A stretch of DNA of 45,582 nucleotides. It comes from Protostelium mycophagum. Its lineage: Eukaryota > Evosea > Variosea > Protosteliida > Protosteliaceae. Positions 11,524 through 22,307 of this stretch are shown here, in pieces (positions within the stretch are counted from its first letter, which is position 1; each line of letters begins with the position of its first letter). Under the pieces are notes generated by a model. The model saw only the letters and a program-made list of their open reading frames with translations, had not been told where the DNA came from and did no database searches. The position numbers and the translations under genes were made by a program. The stretch is from contig MZNV01001348.1 in the NCBI GenBank assembly GCA_002081555.1, positions 1 to 45,582 on the forward strand. The letters run 5' to 3'.

Positions 11524-12792
11524 ATGGACACTGTGCCGGAGGAAGAGACATCAGATCTTGCAGCCAAGAGGACAAGGTGTGTATTTTTATCCTCAAAAAT
11601 ATTTTAATTTTAACTAAATTCTTGTTTAATTTTTTTTGCGATCTACAACGAATAATGCTTATTTATCTTCATCTACAACGATGAATATTTCCGCGTCTAC
11701 ATATTGAAACATGAGCAGATGGAAACCAACACCAGAGCAGAGAGTAATATTAGAATCTGTTTGGAATCACACACCTTATCCGGACTCTGTCGTCAAGTCA
11801 AAAGTCGTCAAGCAATTAGACGGAACGGTAAGTGATTCTTTATTCTTTATTGCAATTCGATGAACAAGAATGAGATGAGAATTGTAGATGTCGTTGTAGA
11901 TTGACGTGTATTGTACAGGTTACGTATGCACAGATCAGTTCTTGGTTCAAGCATAAACGAGAATATGACAAAGCCAAAGGAAAATCGAATTTCAAACACG
12001 TCCCCAGCAGCACAAAAGTGAGGCTCGTTGTAGACGTCTGAATCTTACTCAAATCTCTCAGTTCACAGAGGAACAACTCTCAGTCTTGGAGGCTCATTTC
12101 AAGATGGAGCCTTATGCAAAGTCTAAAGCGCTAATCACCATCGCGGAACAGATACAGACAGAAGTAAAGAAGGTGAAGAACTGGTTCAAGCATAAGAGGT
12201 CGAGGTTGGCCTCTGTCGGGAAATTCTCATACAAGGAGCCACAGAATAATGTGAGACTTTGAATTTCCTGGTATTTTATTTTATTTTATTTTTATGTTTA
12301 AAAGCGAATTTCTTATCACCTCCAAAATGATTTTCTCTTGAAGATTTTGTGATTATTTGGCACTCCTTCTGACGACACCAGGTGCTCAGCACTGAACAAG
12401 TGAGCATCTTAAGAGGTGCCTTCTTCTCAGACTCTTCGCCCACCTCTTTTGTCTGTGAGACCATCGCCCGCGAGCTCGGCCTGCGGCATGAACAGATCAC
12501 GAGATGGTTCGCCAATGAGAGATCAAAGAGAAAGAAGAAAAACAAAGCGGACCAAGAGGAGGCCGGAGTTTATGAACAAGAACACAGAAAGAAGAGAAGT
12601 AGAAAGACAAAGAAGACCCCTCTGGAGGCGAAGACTCCAGATGTAAACGTCAACCTCATAGGTAAGCGTCCTCCTATATTTGGGCGTGGAGCACTGTTTG
12701 AGAACCTGATTTTAGAAGGTATAGAGGACGAACAGCTCCAACGCGAACTGTGTCCCTCTCTTCACGAGTCACTTGGCGAAGTCTTCTGCTGA
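11524..12792 (+). CDS. Triple-homeodomain protein
   Basis: Probable nuclear DNA-binding protein. Exons inferred at 11524-11576, 11719-11827, 11919-12017, 12062-12250 and 12382-12792, all GT-AG and in phase. Homeodomain 1 (RWKPTPEQRVILESVW ... SSWFKHKRE) spans exons 1-3 and has a longer helix 2-3 turn. Homeodomain 2 (FTEEQLSVLEAHF ... KNWFKHKRSR) and homeodomain 3 (LSTEQVSILRGAF ... TRWFANERSK) fit canonical numbering. Homeodomains 1 and 2 have His where the near-invariant Asn51 should be; homeodomain 3 keeps Asn51. A Lys/Arg-rich tail follows (RSKRKKKN, RKKRSRKTKK), likely a nuclear localisation signal. An optional in-frame intron fits at 12662-12715 (gtaag...ttttag, 54 nt). An AATAAA at about 12881 would suit this stop, but a further exon from 12821 is conceivable. 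Confidence 0.85.
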
Positions 12793-12820
12793 CAAATGTT
12801 ATTTCTGTCACTTTTAGTGG

Positions 12821-13270
12821 CAGGACAAGAATTTGGTTTGTGTCGACGGACTTTCATTTTATTCAACTCCGCTCTTCCTAATAAAGAGTCGTCCAAAGTA
12901 CGTCGTAAATCTCCTTAGGGTTCTGGATCACTGGTTTTGGTCGGAGATCTGTCACTCCTTACACCACTTAAAGTCTTCCCAAGAAACTGGGCGTCGACAT
13001 AAATGAGTTGAGAAAGGATCTCTGCTGGAAATCACCTTGGAGAGAAGGATATATTGTCGACAATCTCTTCTTGACAGATTTCGTCACCTATGAGAAACAA
13101 ACTGGAAGTATACCCAACACAAGCTCCAAACCACTTATAACAAACCACTTATCACAAACCAGCCACATCTGCCGGCTACAGAGGTCCTTCACACAGACCT
13201 CACTTTTCAAAGACAACCGCACCGTTTGGCTGCACAACCCGCACGACATAACTGTCAGTTGCTTTAGGTG
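12821..13270 (+). other. Open frames after the homeobox gene, unresolved
   Basis: One frame stays open from the acceptor cacttttag at about 12820 (WQDKNLVCVDGLSF ... LRVLDHWFWSEICHSL) to about 12990. A second frame runs from about 12975 to 13270 (KLGVDINELRKDLCWKSPW ... NRTVWLHNPHDITV). Composition looks coding, but I find no GT-AG intron that joins the two frames, or the second frame to the next ORF. It could be a missed exon structure, a decayed gene, or further exons of the homeobox gene through a weak donor near 12780. Confidence 0.35.
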
Positions 13271-13397
13271 AAATTTCGTATTGAGCGCAGTGTGTTCCCT
13301 CGTTTGGAGGTTTCCACCAAATCCACAAAGTCTGTCCTTCTTCTTTCTTATTTTCACAGCCGAGCCAAAGAAAGAAGCCGCAAGAGCAGCAGTGATC

Positions 13398-13772
13398 ATG
13401 CCTTCCTTACTTTTGGACCCCGACCTCTTACCGGAGTTTGAGTGCGAGAGACGTTTTGGACGAGAGTCTTTCAGCTTCTTCAACCCCATCGAAGTCGGAG
13501 ATTGTTTCGTGGCTAATGTTTGGACGAGGACACCCTTAGAAGAGAGGGACCTCTGTTGGAGGACGGACCGTATCACCAGTGCCCTCAACTTGAGAAGACC
13601 AATCAAATATGCCATCAACATTTACGAGAACGGCACACAGATCTCCGTTAAAGACTCTCGTTTTAACCACCTTCCTTGGGCGATGAAGCTTCAGAAGAGC
13701 TGGTCGGACGAGATCTTCTCCAGAGAAGAAATAGAAAGGATCCTGATCGACCTGAAAGGGATAGAACAATGA
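13398..13772 (+). CDS. Hypothetical protein containing a DLCW motif
   Basis: Open frame from MPSLLLDPDLLPEFECERRF to a TGA at 13770-13772, 124 residues. It is preceded by a good acceptor (ttttcacag, ending at about 13360), so it may be the last exon of a longer gene. It contains ERDLCWRTDRI, echoing RKDLCWKSPWR in the open frame just upstream, which suggests two copies of one domain or one split gene. It has mixed alpha/beta composition and no signal peptide or membrane segment. I do not recognise the family. A short frame starting at the overlapping ATGA continues to about 13904. Confidence 0.45.
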   Translation: MPSLLLDPDLLPEFECERRFGRESFSFFNPIEVGDCFVANVWTRTPLEERDLCWRTDRITSALNLRRPIKYAINIYENGTQISVKDSRFNHLPWAMKLQKSWSDEIFSREEIERILIDLKGIEQ

Positions 13773-13927
13773 ATACCATAGAAAGAATACCACGAGATAT
13801 AGAGATGGATCGCCGACGAAGAGCAGGAGCTCTCTCGATAGCAGAACATGAAAAAGTGCTTTTCAATACAAAAAGCTTTCGAAGGAGTCATTTTTATTCC
13901 AAGTAAGATCACTAATGGTACATCTTT

Positions 13928-15324
13928 TCATTTGGCATTCCTATTGCTGGGGACACTGTTGAAGAAGGTAAAGACGTACTTGGATACATCAACTCCTCCA
14001 TATGGTCCATAGATGAAAGAAGGAAGGTTTGGCTCCCACCACATGTGAGTTCCCTTATCAGCGACTACGAGCTCAGCTACATGTCCATCACGACATTTCG
14101 TGTTCCTGCGATCACATCAGCGGCAGAATTCGCGTTTTCTTCCGTTTCATCGGGATTTCATGTTACGTTAAAATCGAAATTTCTGAAAGATATTTTTCAA
14201 AAAAAAGTTGTACCGTATGTCTTTACCTGGTGACGGAGTAGGCTGTCGAGGGAACAGTGACCGCATTGTCTCCTTGGCAATTAAGACGTTGAAGCCAACC
14301 CTTAAAGTTGGTGGTAATGTCGGGCATAAGCATCTCTGGCTTTCCAAACCTGCCGAATGATCAGAACAGATCACGTGACATCAACGTCGTTGTAGATCGT
14401 ACACGGCACAAAAATTGTGGAAATATAGAGGATGAGGGACTCACCAAGGGACCGTGTCGTCCGCCTTTCCGTGGATATGGAGGTAAGACACAGAGCTGTT
14501 GCCGAATGAGGCGTCACAGGCTTTAGAGCCTGCATCCAGTCCTGGTTCTACCATTACGGCTCCCGCACATGATGCAAAACCGGCGAATATCTTTATACGT
14601 GAGGACGTTAATCGTTCAGAGGCAACACTCAATTATATGCAAAGTGTTTGCTTCATTGGCGTGTTCATTTTGCATCTGTTTCGAACTGTCGAATAATTTA
14701 TGGGCAAGCCACAAATACAGACAATTCAACTATAAATAAATACACCATCACGAAAAGATCATCACCTTGTCACCCGTCTCGCAGGCCAACCTCTCGGTCA
14801 TCATGCCACCATTAGAGAATCCTGCGGCGAAGACTCTGCTCTTGTCCACATTATACTGCCCCTTAGTGAGAGCGACGACACTCTTTACGTAGTCCATGTC
14901 GTTCACATACACACCACAGCAGAGTCCTGCATTCCATCCAAGCCTGGTGGTGATCTGTAGTCGTCATATAGAGTCTAAGATGAATCGATCCTACGGGAGG
15001 GAATGCCTCTTTGGTGAAATTACTGAGAGTGCCTTCTCCTGATACGAGAATGTAATTGTTGGCAGAGGCTTGGTTCACTACATCAAAGAGGATGGCATTA
15101 GAATGGCTCCCTGATTGGATAAGATGTCTGTCATCACAAATCGACTGACCGGTCAATCCGTGAAGCCATACAAGGAGAGGAAGAGGTGTTTTGCCATCAT
15201 ATTTCGACGGCGTCCATACCCAGAAAGACCTCGTTCCTTCCGGGCTGTTCAGGTCGATCTTTCTTCCTAAGAATTGAGCACAAGCAACAGAGAAGAACGC
15301 AAAGAGGATGAGGGAACGCCACAT
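13928..15324 (-). CDS. Secreted esterase, PHB-depolymerase/LpqC family
   Basis: Spliced alpha/beta-hydrolase gene. The ATG at 15324 gives a signal peptide (MWRSLILFAFFSVACAQFLG), so the protein is secreted or lysosomal. Then come LPLLVWLHGLTG (oxyanion-hole region), the nucleophile elbow AAGFSNGGMM, the aspartate in HIHGKADDTVPW and the histidine in VADKGTHMWW, i.e. a complete Ser-Asp-His triad in the family order. Cysteines in RLNCQGDNA and TKCRDGHVA may pair. Exon joints inferred: the Trp codon of VPW is split and resumes near 14355 (FGKPEMLMPDI), and the last intron ends just before NTKCRDGHV. The family hydrolyses polyhydroxybutyrate, feruloyl or acetyl esters; the substrate here is open. 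In a bacterivorous amoeba, digestion of bacterial storage polymer would be fitting (inference). Confidence 0.85.
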
Positions 15325-15678
15325 GCTTTGTATCGGATAGAATGTCGCAAACGTTGGCTTCACAAAAACAGAAGTCCAACAAACGAATCGGGGAAATGCA
15401 TCCCCGCGGGATTCAGAAGGGGTCAATCCCATTCAAGTGCAATCGTCAACAGGTGGAATAAACTCTCTAGACTTGATATGTTGAATAGAACGATCGTGGT
15501 GATCCTTCCTCATAAATCCAGCGCGGTGGTTACGGCAGCAAAATGCAGTTTGAGAATAGAACAGCAGATGGCCCGCTGAATTCCTCTCGCGATTGAATCA
15601 AATGCATTATCAAGCTTTTTTTGTTGGTTGATCGATCCATCCAATCGTAGTTGTAAAAAAGGGCAAAATTCACCGATC
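15325..15678. other. Bidirectional promoter region
   Basis: About 350 bp separate the divergent starts of the esterase gene and NTAQ1. No repeat or conserved motif was recognised. An in-frame upstream ATG for the esterase exists at 15432, but it would displace the signal peptide. Confidence 0.5.
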
Positions 15679-16670
15679 ATGAATTGCAAACAAGCACAAG
15701 AACAACAAAGCTACACCAGATGCTATTGCGAGGAGAATATACACAAATTCATTCAATCACAAGGTATTAATAGTAATAGTATTAATAGATCCTGACCTGC
15801 ATAATACGAAGTAAACTCTTTCAGAAGATCATTCCTTTGTGGTCTTCATTTCCAATCCAAACAAGACAATCCCGTTCTTCTCATTATCTGGTCAGAATCA
15901 TGTGATATGGGTGTGAACCGACTGTTAGATCGAATCTCCTCTTATGCCAACAGGATTACCACGTGATCTCAATCTGCCACACTTCTAAAGGTTTTGTGGT
16001 GTATGACTTTGACATACCAAATGACATCGATGATCAAGCAACATTCCCCATGCCGTTTGATGATTATGCTGAGAACATTCTGTACAGTGAAGGACTTCCA
16101 CGGCAATATAGCAGGTGACGTCATCAGTTCAGAATGTCAAACTGACTTGCAAGACTGTACCGAGTCATAGACAAGAAAATGTTCTTGGTGCACTTTTCTT
16201 CAGATCGTGAGTGCATCAAGACATTTCATTTCATCTTTACATCTCCATCATGCAGAAAAGATCTGAAAATGATCACATTGTGTGAAACATTTGAACCTCT
16301 GCTAAAATGTAATCCTGCATTGCCTAAACACAAAGTACATTGTGATCGACACTTTTTTCTTTGATCTGCAAACACGAACACCCTTTTCTTTAGCAGGAGA
16401 GGACAGAATGGAAATAATCTCACCAGGATCACACATGCTTCGAGGAGGTCAATATCTATCTCCACCACCCTCTTGGCCAGCCATTTATACCCTCGGTAGG
16501 TTCATCAAAGACAGCTCCCTCTGAAACAACAAGGCGTAAACAATCTGTTTTCACATTACGTCAACATGAGCAACAAAGAGGACGTCAAAGACATAGAGGA
16601 CATCAGACAGAGGGAATACGGAGTTATCCTTGACGAAGAACACTTCTTCTCTCTGTTTTCGAATGAATAA
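15679..16670 (+). CDS. NTAQ1: Protein N-terminal glutamine amidohydrolase
   Basis: Deamidates N-terminal Gln to Glu in the Arg/N-degron pathway, a cytosolic and nuclear step. Exons inferred at 15679-15763, 15825-15910, 15954-16114, 16154-16206 and 16397 onward. The start MNCKQAQEQQSYTRCYCEEN matches the family's YTxCYCEEN block, which holds the catalytic Cys. The signature WDYHV is split by an intron right after Trp (15910/15954); its His, and an Asp in VVYDFDIP, complete the triad. Further family blocks: PRQYSRLYRVID, VHFSSDR, SPPPSWPAI, and the terminal EYGVILDEEHFFSLF. The last intron uses a weak donor (near 16503) and is less certain. Length is close to the usual size of about 200 residues. 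Orthology is clear. Confidence 0.93.
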
Positions 16671-16671
16671 A
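16666..16671 (+). terminator. Polyadenylation signal overlapping the NTAQ1 stop
   Basis: AATAAA includes the TAA stop codon of NTAQ1 (GAATGAATAAAG). This implies a very short 3' UTR, in line with the compact spacing of the region. Confidence 0.5.
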
Positions 16672-17239
16672 GTCTTTTACAAGGCGTATGGAATTTTCAT
16701 GTCGAAGAATACTCTGCTCCTATTTATAGATTAGTACACAACCAGTTTTCATCCAAAATTCCAACACGGATTTCTCTGAGGAGTAATTTCAAAACCATGA
16801 CAACGGTTTTGCTGCGGTTTTGGCCGTCGCCCTGTGCCTCTTTCTATATCTCGAGATCTGCGACCGCTACTCTCATATTACAATTATAGAACATGTTATG
16901 TTGCAGAAGAGGTCCAGGTGTACAGACATAATTTGCATTGTAGATGATGGGTATATCGGGGTGGTTTGACTTCGCCGGGGACCCGATATATATATACAAA
17001 ATAAAAAATAATGATATATTGCTCCAAATATTTTATGTAAATATTTCATCCCGCCCAAATCCCACAGTGGACTTCTTTGTCATAACACCAACCTTCTTTG
17101 AGAGTTCGTCGTTGGTCCTGATTATATCTCTCCAAAGGAATTTCTCCGGCTTTGCGAAGGTCGGAGGTCGGATGTCTTTGATTTGACTTTCCAATTGTTA
17201 CTTTCAGTCCATAAGGCGTTTTAGAACGGCAAAGGTGAC
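16671..17239. other. Intergenic, or 5' exons of the RasGEF gene
   Basis: Likely promoter and possibly first exon(s) of the downstream RasGEF gene; candidate ATGs lie at 16797 and 16944. An open stretch at about 17045-17155 (VDFFVITPTFFESSS) has RasGEF_N-like flavour but could not be spliced in phase. It contains an AT-rich TATATATATA run near 16990. Confidence 0.4.
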
Positions 17240-20200
17240 ACGTTACTTTCCTGAAAAAGACTGTCATCACCCAACAGCTCCAAACGGATAAGAGCCAATT
17301 GCAAAGAGGAAGCGAGGAACTGTGGAAGTGCTATAATCCAAAGGAGATCTCGGGAATACAACAGCCACCTCAACCCTCAGACGCTGGCACAGACCTCGAC
17401 GACGACACAAGTACTATGGTAGATCTGTTGAGACACTGGGTTGACCAGGTCTTCAACGATGAGACGAAAAGTGAAGGTGATTGTCTGAAACGTCCAAAAG
17501 ACTTTTATCATGTCAAATGAACATATGCAGCCGATTGGAGGACCTTTGCCTGTTGTTACAAAAAGTTCAGCACGCCAGAAATATTGAGAGAGTTGTGGTG
17601 GGAGAGGTGAGCCTGATCACCTGAAAACTTCTCACGTGAGACAGGATAAATGATTCCAACATCGATGATACCGTTAAAGAGAGGTCTGTTAAACACGAAA
17701 TTTCGGTCATCAAATTCGATTCTCACATACTGTAGGCTCATGTCGTTTTATGTGCTGTGGATGAGAGAAACCCTCAAAGAGGATTTCGAAAGGAAGGATC
17801 GTTTCGACATTGTGAAAAAGTTGGATCAACTACCAAGCCATCACAATGAGATCAAGCTCCTATTTATCAGAGTGAGCCCTCCATGAAAACAGTTTGTTCT
17901 GTTCTTCAACATCAACAACACGATCTCAATCGTCCTGAAATCGTGTACTAATCTTGGCAGTCTGAGCTGAAACCAAGACCCACGAAATCAAATTCAAAAG
18001 AGATAACCCCTTCACGGAAAAAAACACGCCTTAACTCTATTAACCCAACAGAGGTGATTTTCTTCTTCATCATGGACCTTATGGACCTTATCATCATGAC
18101 ACATGTTCTTCTGACATAACTACTTTGGGAATATACTTAGCGGTCTCAGTTGGCGGAAGGCTTAACATACGAAGTATCGAAATTATTCAGAAAGGTGAAA
18201 GCGAGGCACCTCTTAGCAAAAATCAAATGGGCCGGCGAAGAAACCCAGAAAAACGATTTAGACGAGCTCGTATTACGTTTCAATGAGGTGATCTTGATGT
18301 CAATCATCATCTTCATCGTGTTTCTCATTCCGTCCTCTAATGAAAACAGATCAGCAGCTGGGTCACTTCTATGGTGGTCAACACAGAGAAGAAACTGTTA
18401 AGCGAACAGATCGCCTACATGATCCGCGTCGCCAAGGTGCGTTGTAGTCCGTCCCAATTTTTCGTGACCATCTACAGCACTGTGAATTTCTCGGAAATTT
18501 CGATACGGTCCTGGCGATTATTTCTGGCCTGAATAATTTTGCCGTTCAGCGCCTAAAGAAGGCTTGGTCGGACCTTCCCGACAAAGAGATGGAAGAGTTT
18601 GACGGATTAGAAAGTTTAATGTCGCCTTCTTTTAATTTTAGAAAATATTTAGAAGAAATTTCTAACCGGAAAGGCCCGACGGTCCCGTACATAGGTGAAT
18701 TTTCTGAGAAATTTCACGGAGAAAAGTGGCTGAAGACGACAGGATTGATCTTGAGAGATCTGACGTTTATGTTGGAGAACCCCACGTTAGTTAACGGGAA
18801 AGTGAACACGTCACTTATCGAGATGATATCGCAGCGTCTACAATTCGTTTGGGCCAAGCAACAAGACTTTTATGAATTCGAAACACCGGTAAGTGTTTTT
18901 TTACGTACTGATTTTTTCTGTCTCGTTGTAGATTGACTTTTCAAGGTACAAAGCAGTGTAGATTGGTTCAGGGAAAGGATGAGAGGTATCACCACAGACG
19001 AAGAAGTAAGCTCCATCACGATGACATCATCATGACATCCAGACATCATGACTTTGTTACTGAATGGACGCAGGCACTGTACAAAAGGTCTTTAGAATGC
19101 GAACCCGCGATATGGTCTTCTCTTCCCGACAATTTTTACGCAAAGGAAGAGCCAAGCCCGAGGCTGTCCAGGTGTGAATCTCCTCGGAAATTTCCTGGAA
19201 ATTTCGAGTGACATTTTTGACAGGTCTGGAACGATTGGAGGGGGATCACCACTCATCCCGTCGCGAACTATCTCAAAAGATCAAGTGAGACGAAGTTTCT
19301 CGAAAAATTCACTGAAATTTCAAGGTGGTCATGAAGGAGGGGTTAGAAGTGGCCCTACCTGTGGGTCGCAAAGAATTGCAACCTCTGATGAAGAGGATTG
19401 AAACTGCCGCTATGACGTTCTACAACAGTCACACCAGCATCCAAAACCGCAAGGTACGTAACCCTCTTTTCAAAAATTCCCGCCAAAATCCCGATTTCAA
19501 ATTTTAAACGAAGTCAGGGTATGATATCTTTGGCTGGAGAGAGGATTTGGATGTGCAGGAGTTCGAGTTTAAAAGATGTCGCAGCAAATGTCTTAATGCC
19601 AGTTCTACTCTCAGAACTCTCAAAACCACCAGAGACATCTCCAGACGCCTTCACGTACAAGGTTCGATCCCTCCCCCCGACTTTTTTTTCGTTCGGAAGG
19701 GTTGACAGGTTGTAGATGATGCACAAGATCGGCTTCGGAGACGCAAAAAGATTCAAATCAAGCATTTCACTCTCAAAACAAGAATTTCTAATCTCCGGGC
19801 TGGTCCTCTGCACCTACCTAGGTATTATTTTTTTTCGAAAAAAATTCGAAAAATTCTAAAAGATCGGATCCGGAAGATTCGAATCTACAGAGATCTGATC
19901 TTTCAGGATACGGAAGAGGAAGATTCTGGGACGGAGATCTGACCAGATTGAACTTTCACATGGTCGTAAAGTCTTTTGAAATCCCCGTGAATTGTTCCGC
20001 TTTTGCGGGATATATTGCCGGTTGGACTGAGGAATGCTTCGGTAATATTATTATTATATAATTATTATTATTATTTTATTATCATTATTTTATTATTATT
20101 CTATTATTATTATTTTATTAATTCAAATTGAGAATTTTGAAAAAAAATTAGTCGAAAGTTCTGCGAATTTTTGGAGGTTATTGAGAAAAATTACAAGGTT

Positions 20201-21814
20201 TTCAAACTTTAAGACTTTCGAGTCAATTTTTCAGTGAATTTTCACCAAATTTTTATTGAATATTGAGAATCTTCTGAGAAAATTCAGGTGAGCCAATAGT
20301 GGGGAGGGAGGTGATATGTGGTGCCACTTCAGATAAACATTGTACATTTATATTTTCGAGACCTGAAGACCTCAACAACCACGTGGAACTATTTTATGCC
20401 AACACGAAGAACAACGCCTTGTCTTACAAGTCTAAGATGAAAGACTTTGAGACCGACCCGCCCACAGCCTCAGAGTTGTCATCCATACAGAAAAAAGGTT
20501 GGAAATTTACCGGAAATTTCACAAATGAATTCCGAATCCCGAAAAATTTCAGTGAATTTTCGAGGCCGATTTTTCTGAGAAATTTCAGCGGATGGAAAGA
20601 AGAAGGGGGGTGTGAAATCATCATTGATCAAGATGATCAGCAGCTCATCAGCGTATGAGATCAATGAGAAATGGGCCGATGAATGTGAGACTTTAGAGGA
20701 GAAGCACTACAACGAGCTCGTCTGTGAACCCGTATCCGGAAAAATCACTTTTCAGGCTCGACCCAAGGTGGAGTTTTATTCCGATGAAACCGAGTTCATT
20801 CGGATGAAACGGTCGTATTGGAATGAAATTGAGTATTTTTAGATCCCGTATATTCTGTTGAGGTGGACATGCGCTGAAGAATGGAAAGAGATAAAACAAT
20901 CTTATGACTATTCACCGGTACGTGTCTCGTTGTAGTCTGTCAAAATAACAGAAATTTCTGAGAAATTTCAGAGTCTGGCCTGCCGCATCGCGTATAGAAG
21001 GTGGTACATGTCATCACAGTTCATGGCGAAAAATGAGCTGAAGGCCATCTCCACCAACATCACAAACTCATTCATTCGCATGCAGCTCATCTCTAATCAC
21101 TTCGAGCGCAGTGGTCTTGGAAAGATCAAATTGATCCCAGAGGTAATGAATTACACGTCATCATGACATCATTTGACGTCATCATGTCAAAGTGACACAA
21201 ACGAATGAACGCAAGATCATTTTTTCCAAGTTTCGCATCTGCGACTGTCGCAGAATTTTGATCGGTATGTCTAAGACTTTCAGATCACCCACAACAAGAA
21301 CAAAGTTGAAAAAGTCCGCATCCGTTGCCAAGTGACACACAGCATCGAGGCCCAAAAGTGGCTCGATGTAGATGACCGCGACCGGCCAAAAGTCCCCGGC
21401 CAACCCCAATGGTCGGGGAGACCCCCTTCATGTTGCAATTTGGCGGGATTTATTTCTGGATGGATGACACAAGCGTTTGAAATGGACTTGGAAGCCGTAG
21501 AAATATCCTGCCAGGTCCGTTAGAAAAAACGATTTTTTTAAATTTTTTTCAAATTTTTTTCACATTTTTTTGAGAATTTTCTTAAAAAAATTGAAAATTT
21601 TTCTACATTTTTTTGAGAAATTCAGGTGGCACAAGATGACCGTTGTGAATTTTTGGTGTCGCTCTACAACGATGTAGAGGAATATGTCGGGTCACATTTT
21701 GTGAAAAGTTCGAATCCCAACAGAGTGAACAACTTGTTTGGAATTTGGATCAGGACAGCAAAAGTCCAGAGGACCAGCATGCCCGTGGAAGAAGGATCCG
21801 GATTCTTCTCATGA
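17240..21814 (+). CDS. RasGEF fused to two V4R ligand-sensor domains
   Basis: Spliced plus-strand gene; the first exon and start codon are not identified. In order: a Gln/Pro-rich lead; a RasGEF_N segment (VDLLRHWVDQVF ... DWRTFACCYKKFSTPEILREL, then FYVLWMRETLKEDF); a CDC25-type RasGEF catalytic domain (about 18137-19160: HCEFLGNFDTVLAIISGLNN, VQRLKKAWSDL, GPTVPYIGLILRDLTFM, MISQRLQFVW); then V4R domain 1 (about 19520-20400: LGYGRGRFWDGDLTRL, CSAFAGYIAGWTEECFG, REVICGATSDKHCTFIF) and V4R domain 2 (about 20970-21750: CCNLAGFISGWMTQAFEMDL, VEISCQVAQDDRCEFLVS), ending at TGA 21812-21814. Every junction from the RasGEF into V4R-1 that I checked keeps phase (IQNRK|GMISLAGERIW, FTYK|MMHKIGFGDAK). 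V4R belongs to the Bet3/HNOB superfamily and in bacteria binds small aromatics or other ligands. Inferred role: a ligand-gated activator of a Ras GTPase. Confidence 0.85.
20045..20120. repeat. ATT microsatellite
   Basis: Imperfect run of ATT/TTA triplets in the intron that interrupts V4R domain 1 of the RasGEF gene. Confidence 0.85.
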
Positions 21815-21894
21815 AAATTGTGTTTTATAAAAGATATTGTAAATTATCATGGGAGTCAAGATATTGATATCTATCTTTGGGACAGGAGGGTTAA

Positions 21895-22217
21895 TTACTG
21901 TGTCGTATAGATGGGAGCTTTGCACTTCTACAGCAGAGTAGATCAGATGACCATTATTATGCAATAGAGAGAACCACAAAATGAGCAGAAATAGATTGTG
22001 GAGGTGTTACTTGCAGATTATAGATGTACACTTGAATAATGGTGTCAATCAAATGCGTCAATAAACCAGAAAACACATACGATGGCAATATTCATGAGCA
22101 CAAAATCTTTTGGGGCTGTATTGTCAATACTAACACATCTACAGGCTTGTACGTGTTATTAGAGGCCATACTCTGCAATACAGTGCCTTCAATAACAGGT
22201 CGTAAAACATTCCACAT
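21895..22217 (-). CDS. Possible small spliced gene
   Basis: Tentative. An ATG at 22217 opens MWNVLRPVIEGTVLQSMASN. Frames that stay open further along (LYIYNLQVTPPQSISAHF) can be reached through GT-AG introns of about 40-50 nt, ending at a TAA at 21895-21897. The product would be about 60 residues. There is no family match, and the opposite strand also has an 87-codon frame (22039-22302). Other exon combinations are possible, and the whole stretch may be non-coding 3' sequence of the RasGEF and TPR genes. Confidence 0.25.
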
Positions 22218-22307
22218 CTCATTTAATATGATTTATTTTTGTTTTGCGGCCGCAGCTTCCATGTTTTTCCTCATCCTGTACCGAACACCTGTTGCTTTTT
22301 AATTATT

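Noticed and set aside
13088-13621. 177-codon open frame on the minus strand
   Set aside because: It lies opposite two plus-strand frames with better protein-like composition. Its translation has no domain pattern and it spans what look like plus-strand introns.
13769-13906. ATG overlapping the stop of the DLCW ORF, opening a 45-codon basic frame
   Set aside because: Overlapping start/stop coupling is a bacterial arrangement. Here it is more likely 3' UTR close to the convergent esterase gene.
22039-22302. 87-codon plus frame between the RasGEF and TPR genes
   Set aside because: Cys/Phe-rich composition typical of antisense noise, with no splice partner. The opposite strand gives a somewhat better, still weak, reading.
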